DNA of 7,260 nucleotides, taken from CAZQKE01 sp964593865. GTDB lineage: Bacteria; Chloroflexota; Anaerolineae; JAAYZQ01. Both the position numbers and the translations under genes were made by a program. Below the pieces are notes generated by a model that had not been told where the DNA came from, made no database searches, and saw only the letters and a list, made by a program, of their open reading frames with translations. The stretch lies in the NCBI GenBank assembly GCA_964593865.1, contig CAZQKE010000042.1, positions 1 to 7,260 on the forward strand, read 5' to 3'. This document shows, in pieces, positions 1 to 4,327 of the stretch; the stretch's first letter is position 1, and each line of letters begins with the position of its first letter.

Positions 1-354
1 ATCCTTGACGTATAGGGCGCGGCGCATCCCCGGCGCGTTCTGTTTGACAAAGCAGAATGGGCAATTGTTGGCGCAGCGGCGGATGTCCACCTCAAAAGTG
101 GGATGGGCAAAGGTCAGGCCCAGCGGCTCGTCATAGCCGCGCTCGGTCTCCACGGTGAACTGTTGGCCGTCGCGCTCGAACCGCAACTCCAGCCATTCCT
201 CTGCTCTGTAGAACTGAACGTCAATGACATCGCGCAGGGGATGGCCGTTGATGCTCAGCAGCCGGTCGCCCGGCTTCAAGCCGATCTCGGCAGCCAAGCC
301 GTCCGGCTCTACGGCAACGATGAGACCGCCGGTTACAGACCTACTCGCCGCCAT
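1..354 (-). CDS. DUF512 family PDZ/radical-SAM protein, N-terminal part (runs off the window)
   Basis: Reading leftward from ATG at 354-352, 118 codons stay open to position 1, so only the N-terminus is present. Residues 9-60 look like a PDZ-type domain (GLAAEIGLKPGDRLLSINGH). Residues 94-101 read CANNCPFC, giving the CX3CX2C spacing (C94, C98, C101) that binds the [4Fe-4S] cluster of radical SAM enzymes. It is followed by FVKQ and GMRRALYVKD, the usual continuation in DUF512 proteins. Family members are normally about 400-450 residues, often lie beside the GTPase gene der, and have no settled reaction that I know of. The start overlaps the end of cmk by 14 bases in another frame, which suggests translational coupling. 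No strong Shine-Dalgarno is visible, which fits coupling. The family call is confident; the function is unknown. Confidence 0.88.
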   Translation of the reverse strand, partial: MAASRSVTGGLIVAVEPDGLAAEIGLKPGDRLLSINGHPLRDVIDVQFYRAEEWLELRFERDGQQFTVETERGYDEPLGLTFAHPTFEVDIRRCANNCPFCFVKQNAPGMRRALYVKD

Positions 355-1027
355 CCACCAACGCCCAAACTCGTTCCATCACCTGCCCAATGTCCAGGTG
401 CGTGGTGTCAATGACAACGGCATCCTCCGCCGGTTTGAGGGGGGCCAGGGTGCGGCTGCTGTCAATTTCATCCCGCCGTCGCACGGAAGCCAACACATGC
501 CCATAGTCGGCTTTTTTGCCCCGCGCCAGGTCCTCGCGGTAGCGTCGTCTGGCCCGCTCTTCCACCGTGGCGTCCAGGTAGATTTTGAGGTCGGCGTCGG
601 GCAGGACCACCGTACCGATGTCGCGGCCTACCATGACGATCTGCCCCTGCCGGCCGATGCTCCGCTGCCGGGCGGTCAGGGCGGCCCGCACGCCGGGATA
701 GGCCGATACCGGCGAGACGTTGTGGTTCACCGCCGGGCGGCGGATCTCCCAGGTCACGTCCCGTCCGTCGACCAGGACGGTGTACTGGCGACCATCGTCC
801 ACCGTGGGGCGCAGGATGTCAATGGGCAGCGTCTCGGCCAGGGCCGTGACCGCCGCTTCATCATCAATGGCGATGCCCCGTGCCAGGGCTGCCCAGGTCA
901 CGGCCCGGTACATGACGCCGGTATCCAGGTAGACATACCCCAATCGTTCGGCCAGCAACCTGCCGATGGTGCTCTTGCCCGAAGCCGCCGGACCGTCTAT
1001 GGCAATAATGGATGGTCGCGTCACCAC
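341..1027 (-). CDS. cmk: Cytidylate kinase (CMP/dCMP kinase)
   Basis: This cytoplasmic enzyme phosphorylates CMP and dCMP with ATP and feeds CTP, dCTP and phospholipid precursor pools. The 228 residues match the usual length of about 220-230. The P-loop GPAASGKST is at residues 12-20, the CMP-binding segment LDTGVMYRA at 34-42, the VGRDIGTVVLPDADLKIYLDA block at 133-153, and an arginine-rich lid (RARRRYRE) at about 158-165. The start is uncertain: GTG at 1027 is preceded immediately by GGAGGT, a second GTG lies at 1024, and the spacing is short for either. A sigma70-like promoter at 1198-1225 would give a leader of about 160 bases that contains debris of another gene. The DUF512 gene overlaps its 3' end, so the two are probably one operon. 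Confidence 0.96.
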   Translation of the reverse strand: MVTRPSIIAIDGPAASGKSTIGRLLAERLGYVYLDTGVMYRAVTWAALARGIAIDDEAAVTALAETLPIDILRPTVDDGRQYTVLVDGRDVTWEIRRPAVNHNVSPVSAYPGVRAALTARQRSIGRQGQIVMVGRDIGTVVLPDADLKIYLDATVEERARRRYREDLARGKKADYGHVLASVRRRDEIDSSRTLAPLKPAEDAVVIDTTHLDIGQVMERVWALVDGGE

Positions 1028-1058
1028 ACCTCCGAATTTTGAATCGCCAAGGTGTCAG

Positions 1059-1158
1059 GCTCAGTCCGATCGCAAGATTCTTCGGCGAATGGTACTTTTC
1101 CCAATCACGTTCGCTCACAAACTGCAGGTTTTGTGCCGGGAGTCGTGCTCTTCGTCAT
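1059..1158 (-). pseudogene. Truncated, frameshifted start of a MazG-like nucleotide pyrophosphohydrolase
   Basis: Reading leftward, codons 1136-1059 translate to AQNLQFVSERDWEKYHSPKN followed by LAIGLS. This is close to the N-terminus of MazG-like (dCTP pyrophosphatase-type) proteins, which typically read ...FVxERDWExFHxPKNLAxxLS before an EAAEL metal-binding helix. That helix is absent: homology stops near 1059 and runs into the cmk ribosome binding site. An ATG at 1158-1156 begins M-T-K-S-T-T in a different frame. Dropping one C from the CCC run at 1138-1140 would join it to the ERDW frame. I therefore read this as a dead remnant of about 33 codons. The family pattern is recalled, not searched. 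The alternative is a chance leader ORF, which the length of the match makes less likely. Confidence 0.6.
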
Positions 1159-1197
1159 CGCTCTCGGTATCGGCCCCTGTAGGTGACAACTTGGGTT

Positions 1198-1225
1198 ATC
1201 ATAACACAGATCGTTAGAAAGTCAA
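1198..1225 (-). promoter_or_regulatory. Sigma70-type promoter for the cmk-DUF512 operon
   Basis: On the minus strand there is TTGACT (1225-1220), a 16-base spacer, and TATGAT (1203-1198). Transcription would begin near 1190, about 160 bases before the cmk start and about 32 bases before the ATG of the MazG-like remnant. The position suits the remnant better than cmk, so cmk may have inherited a promoter that once served the lost gene. Confidence 0.65.
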
Positions 1226-1272
1226 ACATCGCTGAAAGATTCGTCATGGGTTCAGAGGGAGCGTGATTTTTT

Positions 1273-1325
1273 GAACCGTCAAGGGCGCAGAGTTTTTTTC
1301 TTTGCGTTCTTTGCCTTCGCGGTTC
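1273..1325. repeat. Degenerate palindromic repeat, copy 1
   Basis: GAACCG (1273-1278) and CGGTTC (1320-1325) are exact inverted arms. The inner arms (CAAGGGCGCAGAG against CTTTGCGTTCTTTGCCTTCG) pair imperfectly around a T-rich loop at 1293-1299. A run of six T's just before the left arm (1267-1272) becomes a run of A's after the hairpin on the minus strand, so it does not make an intrinsic terminator for the methyltransferase gene. Similar CTTTGCGTCTTTGCGGTTC elements are, from memory, scattered between genes in several environmental bacterial genomes. A partial second copy follows at 1343-1399. Confidence 0.55.
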
Positions 1326-1342
1326 TGCTCTTTGCACCAGGA

Positions 1343-1399
1343 CACCGAGAGCGCGAAGGCTCTTTCATCTTTCCTATGCACCTTTGGCGTCTCCGCGGT
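1343..1399. repeat. Degenerate palindromic repeat, copy 2
   Basis: The left arm ACCGAGAGCGCGAAGG (from about 1343) faces ACCTTTGGCGTCTCCGCGGT (1380-1399) as an imperfect inverted repeat. Its right arm resembles the right arm of the palindrome at 1273-1325 (both share a CTTTG..GTCTxxGCGG-like core), so the two look like neighbouring copies of one element. It lies between the stop codon of the methyltransferase gene and the promoter of cmk. No terminator-like T-run follows it on either strand. Confidence 0.45.
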
Positions 1400-1451
1400 G
1401 GAACCGACGGCGACAGGCATTTGTCTCAAACGCCCTTGGGGGTTCCGGTCG

Positions 1452-2174
1452 CTACATCTTTTCCACAATCATAAAATGAGAAAGACCAAAGATGCGCAAA
1501 GGTGTTCGTTCCAGAAGGTAGGTTGTCCGCCGCAAGAGTCGTCCCAAGTGGGGATGACGTTTTGTGATTTTGTCATAGCCGGGGTATATCTGAGTGTGGG
1601 TTACAATCCGCACCGGCGCGCCGTCGAGTAGGCGACGCAGGTCATCAGAGGTATAGGCGCGAACATGGGGGCAAAAACGGTTTCGCCAGCGGTCGGGCAG
1701 GTAGTTGACCAGGGGAATGTTGCCGAAATGATATGTGCCGTGCCAATAGGCTCCGTGGGTTTCAAAGGGGTACAATCGGTTGGGTGCGAAAACGATCAGA
1801 TGCCCCCCCTTTTTGAGGACGCGCACTGCCTCGCCGATGGCTTGGCGGTCATCCCGGACGTGCTCTATCACTTCGTGGGAGAGCACTACGTCGAAGGAGT
1901 CATCGGGATAGGGCAGGTTCTCTGCCGAAGCGAGCCGGATGTTCGGCAGGGTTCTGCCGGCGACGGCAACCTTTTCGTCGTCAATGTCCACACCGTGGAC
2001 GTTTGGGCTGAAACGCCGCAGGGCACGGACGTATGTCCCCACGCCGCACCCAACGTCCAAGATGGCTTGGCCTTCCAGCCGCACGAAGCGGCGGATCAGT
2101 TCCAGCCGCCGCTCCTGTCCAAAACCCCAAACGTAGCTGGGGTGCCCCAATGTGATCGCTTTCTCCTCGCTCAA
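1452..2174 (-). CDS. Class I SAM-dependent methyltransferase (Methyltransf_11-like)
   Basis: This is a 240-residue cytoplasmic methyltransferase of unknown substrate. The SAM-binding motif I is ILDVGCGVGTYVRAL (residues 38-52), with the acidic ribose-binding residue D63 in GVDIDD. ENLPYPDDSFDVVLSHEVIEHV (84-105) holds motifs II and III, and VLKKGGHLIVFAPN follows. This layout is typical of small-molecule, lipid or quinone methyltransferases of the UbiE/Methyltransf_11 group. The tail (FGLSHFMIVEKM) is not diagnostic. The start is TTG at 2174, with an AGGCGGAG purine stretch just upstream. It begins 21 bases after the stop of the metallophosphoesterase gene, so the two are almost certainly co-transcribed. 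The fold is clear; the substrate cannot be read from the sequence. Confidence 0.9.
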   Translation of the reverse strand: MSEEKAITLGHPSYVWGFGQERRLELIRRFVRLEGQAILDVGCGVGTYVRALRRFSPNVHGVDIDDEKVAVAGRTLPNIRLASAENLPYPDDSFDVVLSHEVIEHVRDDRQAIGEAVRVLKKGGHLIVFAPNRLYPFETHGAYWHGTYHFGNIPLVNYLPDRWRNRFCPHVRAYTSDDLRRLLDGAPVRIVTHTQIYPGYDKITKRHPHLGRLLRRTTYLLERTPLRIFGLSHFMIVEKM

Positions 2175-2195
2175 CCGCGCTCCGCCTCTACATCG

Positions 2196-2930
2196 CTACC
2201 AGCCGTAGCCCAAGCGCAGGACCAGACGCAGAGGGAGGTTGTACTCCATCATTTTGGCCTGTGTCTTTTCCAGGTCGTATTCCACCCGACGGTATTCCAC
2301 CGTCCGCGCTTCCGTATCCAGCAAAAGGTAGCTGGCGCGGGGGTCACCATCGCGGGGCTGCCCCACGCTTCCTGGATTGACGATAAACCGCCCAGGCTCC
2401 AACTTTATCACTTTGCCTTCCACGACCGGCAGGGGATTGCAGGTCGGTTGGCCTTCCTGTTCGCTCAATTGAAAGATCGCGGGAACGTGGGTGTGTCCAA
2501 CGAGGCAGTAGAGGGTGTCAAAGAAGTCGAAGTTGACTTCTGCGGTCGCGGGGTAGATAATGTATTCCCAGATCGGCTGGCGGGGGCTGCCGTGGGTTAA
2601 GGTGAATTCGCCCTCCACGAGGGTTTGGGGCCGCTTTGCAAGCCAGGTCAGGTTTTCGTCCTCCAACTGCTGCCGGTTCCACAGGTTGGCCTCACGGGCA
2701 TCGGGGTTGAAATCGTTGAGGTCCAATTTGCCCAAGGTGGCCCAGTCGTGGTTCCCGGCAATGCACAAGGCGTCTAGGGAACGTATGCGTGCCACACAAG
2801 CGTTTGGATCGGGGCCGTAGCCTACAACATCTCCCAGACACCAAACTTTGTCCACCGCACCTGCGTCTTGCAGGACCGCTTCAAAGGCTTCCAAGTTGCT
2901 GTGGATGTCAGAAAGTACCAGACAACGCAT
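2196..2930 (-). CDS. Calcineurin-like metallophosphoesterase (YfcE/MJ0936-like)
   Basis: A 244-residue dinuclear-metal phosphoesterase. The metal ligands appear in family order: D8 and H10 in LSDIHSNLEA, D34 in LGDVVGYGPDPNAC, N60 and H61 in AGNHDW, H113 in LTHGSP, and H146 and H148 in VGHTHVP. VNPGSVGQPRDGDPRASY closes the fold. The combination of GDVVGYGPDPN and NPGSVGQPRD marks the YfcE/MJ0936 subgroup, whose members hydrolyse phosphodiesters in vitro and mostly lack known physiological substrates. The start is ATG at 2930, with AGGG about 10 bases upstream. A near-consensus promoter lies 29 bases further on, so the leader is only about 20 bases. It is the first gene of an operon with the methyltransferase. 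Confidence 0.92.
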   Translation of the reverse strand: MRCLVLSDIHSNLEAFEAVLQDAGAVDKVWCLGDVVGYGPDPNACVARIRSLDALCIAGNHDWATLGKLDLNDFNPDAREANLWNRQQLEDENLTWLAKRPQTLVEGEFTLTHGSPRQPIWEYIIYPATAEVNFDFFDTLYCLVGHTHVPAIFQLSEQEGQPTCNPLPVVEGKVIKLEPGRFIVNPGSVGQPRDGDPRASYLLLDTEARTVEYRRVEYDLEKTQAKMMEYNLPLRLVLRLGYGW

Positions 2931-2958
2931 TTCTTACCCTTTGTGCGAAGTGGCGTTC

Positions 2959-2987
2959 ATCATACCATTATCTCCGTCTACGGTCAA
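2959..2987 (-). promoter_or_regulatory. Sigma70-type promoter for the metallophosphoesterase-methyltransferase operon
   Basis: On the minus strand there is TTGACC (2987-2982), a 17-base spacer, and TATGAT (2964-2959). Transcription would start near 2952, about 22 bases before the ATG at 2930. Box quality and spacing are close to the sigma70 consensus. An inverted repeat at 2996-3028 (CGGTGC...GCACCG) sits directly upstream of the -35 box, where an activator could bind. Confidence 0.75.
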
Positions 2988-3064
2988 ATGACACACGGTG
3001 CGAATGCAGGAGTGCAGGAGGAGCACCGATTTTACGAAATGCAGAGGATGGTGTATGCCATCAT
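2984..3064 (-). pseudogene. Short ORF with strong Shine-Dalgarno, possible ferredoxin relic
   Basis: A strong AAAGGAGG (GGAGG at 3077-3073) lies 8 bases before ATG-ATG at 3064-3059. The frame reads MMAYTILCIS and stops at TAA (3034-3032). Continuing past that stop in the same frame gives NRCSSCTPAFAPCVI and then TGA at 2986-2984. Bacterial ferredoxins often begin MAY-(T/V/K)-I-x-x-x-CISC. CSSCTPAFAPC keeps the CxxCxx(C)xxxC cluster spacing with the third cysteine replaced by alanine. A ferredoxin gene that lost its middle and acquired a stop would look like this. It could instead be a true 10-residue leader peptide, or chance. No promoter is visible upstream; transcription could arrive from the AEC gene, which ends 120 bases earlier. 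Confidence 0.35.
2996..3028. repeat. Inverted repeat enclosing a tandem 8-base repeat
   Basis: CGGTGC (2996-3001) and GCACCG (3023-3028) are 6-base inverted arms. Inside them TGCAGGAG occurs twice in tandem (3005-3012 and 3013-3020). The element lies just upstream of the -35 box of the metallophosphoesterase promoter and overlaps the possible ferredoxin relic, so an operator role is possible but unproven. Confidence 0.3.
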
Positions 3065-3184
3065 ATGACTTCCCTCCTTTCTCCTTGCTTGGACGATGGC
3101 TGTGCCCACGCTCGGCGACTCTGCTGCCGAAGCGCCGTAATTGGCAGCGGCGTTGCCGTGCATCGGGACGGAAGGGCCGGGATG

Positions 3185-4093
3185 TCACATCAATCGGTTT
3201 AGCAGCAAAGTCACGGTGAATAGACTGGCCAAAGTTGTGACCAGAACGGCCAGGGCGGCGAAGGGGGGATCCGAATCAAATTCGGTCGCCAGAATCGTGG
3301 TGATCACCGCCGTCGGCATTGCATTCTGCAGGATGGTGACATCACGGGTCAGTCCCTGGAGGCCGATGAGAGCGGCAATTCCCGTAGCCATCAGGGGAGC
3401 GATGACCAGCCGGGCGACGGCTACGGCGCCCAATGCCGGAACGTTGACACGATAGTGGCGATCCCGGATGGCTCCCACCAGGCTAAGGGCCAAAAGCACC
3501 AGCATTGCCGGGACGGAAGCTTGACCCAAAAGGTGCGCTGCTTTGCTCAAGGCATCCGGTGGGGTGATGCCGCTCAAATTGAGGGCTAGGCCTACCACCG
3601 CGGCATAGACCAGGGGCATTCGGACCACACGTCCCAATGCTTCCCGCACCGACGCCCGGCCTCGCGCACTGAGATAGACACCCAAGCTGGCGCTGAGCAC
3701 CGCGCTGCCGGTGAAGAAAAGAGACGCCCGTGCTAAACCCTCCCGGCCGAAGGCAAAGAAGTTGATGGACAGCCCATAGTTCCCGGCATTCATCAACAAA
3801 ATAGCGGAAAGAAAGGCAGCTTGGGTCGGCCCGCCGAGACGCAAAAGGCGGGCGATCACGAGGCCCACAGCCCACATCGCTACGGTCGTCAACAACAGGA
3901 CTGCTACGATCTTGCCGAATTCGGCCCCGCCGACGGTGGAATCGGTCAGCGAATCAAAGACCAGGGCCGGTGCAAAGAGATAAAACACGGCCCGTGACAG
4001 GGTGCGAGACTCAAGGTGCAGACGTGTTTGAGCCAGAGCCGCCACGCCGATTACCAAGAACACAGGCAAGACAACGTTGATGAGCACCTGCAT
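3185..4093 (-). CDS. AEC (auxin efflux carrier) family transporter
   Basis: An inner-membrane permease of 302 residues, the normal AEC length. About ten hydrophobic segments can be counted, beginning with VLINVVLPVFLVIGVAALA at residues 3-21 and ending with the C-terminal FAALAVLVTTLASLFTVTLL. A polar break in the fourth (LLMNAGNYGLSINFFAFG) and another near the ninth (QNAMPTAVITTILATEF) are characteristic of the family, where crossed helices form the transport site. Bacterial members export organic acids such as malate, or other solutes; the substrate here is unknown. The frame is open to 4216, but ATG at 4093 is preferred: it has AGGGGGA six bases upstream and places the first membrane helix at the N-terminus, whereas the extra 41 residues are arginine-rich and unlike the family. 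Confidence 0.9.
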   Translation of the reverse strand: MQVLINVVLPVFLVIGVAALAQTRLHLESRTLSRAVFYLFAPALVFDSLTDSTVGGAEFGKIVAVLLLTTVAMWAVGLVIARLLRLGGPTQAAFLSAILLMNAGNYGLSINFFAFGREGLARASLFFTGSAVLSASLGVYLSARGRASVREALGRVVRMPLVYAAVVGLALNLSGITPPDALSKAAHLLGQASVPAMLVLLALSLVGAIRDRHYRVNVPALGAVAVARLVIAPLMATGIAALIGLQGLTRDVTILQNAMPTAVITTILATEFDSDPPFAALAVLVTTLASLFTVTLLLNRLM

Positions 4094-4146
4094 AGGTTTC
4101 CCCCTGCACCGCCGGAGGTCCGGGCGATTGCCGCAATGAGGGCGGT

Positions 4147-4175
4147 ATTGTACTGCAAAAAGCCACCCGGCGCAA
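4147..4175 (-). promoter_or_regulatory. Probable promoter for the AEC transporter
   Basis: On the minus strand there is TTGCGC (4175-4170), a 17-base spacer and TACAAT (4152-4147). It would start transcription near 4140, about 47 bases before the ATG at 4093. The -10 box is good and the -35 box moderate. It also lies downstream of the alternative upstream start at 4216, which supports the shorter reading of the AEC gene. Confidence 0.5.
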
Positions 4176-4239
4176 ACTCGGGCGGTTGCCGGAAGCACCG
4201 ATTCGACAAAAAGCAAAGGTCGGGTGCATTTACATTACT

Positions 4240-4267
4240 TTGACGGCTGACCAAAACCTGGTATAAT
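4240..4267 (+). promoter_or_regulatory. Near-consensus sigma70 promoter for the AAR-like fusion gene
   Basis: TTGACG (4240-4245), a 16-base spacer and a perfect TATAAT (4262-4267). The expected start is near 4274, giving a leader of about 54 bases to the ATG at 4328. The -10 box is embedded in an 11-base palindrome, GGTATAATACC (4260-4270). It is the strongest promoter in the window and is divergent from the AEC promoter. Confidence 0.82.
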
Positions 4268-4268
4268 A

Positions 4269-4320
4269 CCTCCATACTGTGTGACCGGTCTGCCCTGTCC
4301 ACGCCCAAAAGGTATGGAGG
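4269..4320 (+). promoter_or_regulatory. Inverted repeat spanning the leader and pairing with the Shine-Dalgarno
   Basis: CCTCCATAC (4269-4277) is the exact reverse complement of GTATGGAGG (4312-4320), which contains the Shine-Dalgarno of the fusion gene (GGAGG, 7 bases before ATG). A perfect 8-base palindrome, GACCGGTC (4283-4290), lies between the arms. If transcripts begin at or before 4269 the stem would hide the ribosome binding site. If they begin near 4274, as the promoter predicts, only about four pairs remain and the repeat is more likely a DNA operator. Confidence 0.45.
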
Positions 4321-4327
4321 GAACACC

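Larger units (their letters stand above)
1028..1451. other. Gene-free gap between the methyltransferase and cmk genes
   Basis: This 424-base stretch separates two minus-strand genes. Going leftward in the direction of transcription it holds the tail after the methyltransferase stop, two degenerate palindromes (1399-1273), a sigma70-type promoter (1225-1198), the MazG-like remnant (1158-1059) and the cmk ribosome binding site. The plus-strand open frames across it (about 1271-1631) are rich in F, L and R residues read from the repeat and have no gene-like start, so I do not count them as genes. I see no convincing intrinsic terminator. Confidence 0.7.

Noticed and set aside
224..1042. A 272-codon plus-strand open frame
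   Set aside because: It is antisense to cmk, which has clear kinase motifs. The plus-strand product is G/R/H-rich with no family features.
1273..1325. Palindrome with a poly-T flank as a terminator for the methyltransferase gene
   Set aside because: The T-run precedes the hairpin on the plus strand and becomes a poly-A run after it on the minus strand, so the order is wrong for termination in the gene's direction.
1271..1631. Plus-strand open frames over the repeat region
   Set aside because: Their translations are F/L/R-rich readings of the repeat that run into the antisense of the methyltransferase gene, with no start signals.
1665..2600. A 311-codon plus-strand open frame
   Set aside because: It spans the antisense of both the methyltransferase and metallophosphoesterase genes, which are well supported, and shows no domain of its own.
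3123..3148. GCTGCC...GGCAGC hairpin after the AEC gene as a terminator
   Set aside because: The stem is six bases with a 14-base loop and no T-run follows on the minus strand, so it does not meet the form of an intrinsic terminator.
4094..4216. Upstream extension of the AEC transporter to a start at 4216
   Set aside because: The extra 41 residues are basic and cysteine-containing, precede the normal family start, and lie partly upstream of the probable promoter. ATG at 4093 has a proper Shine-Dalgarno.
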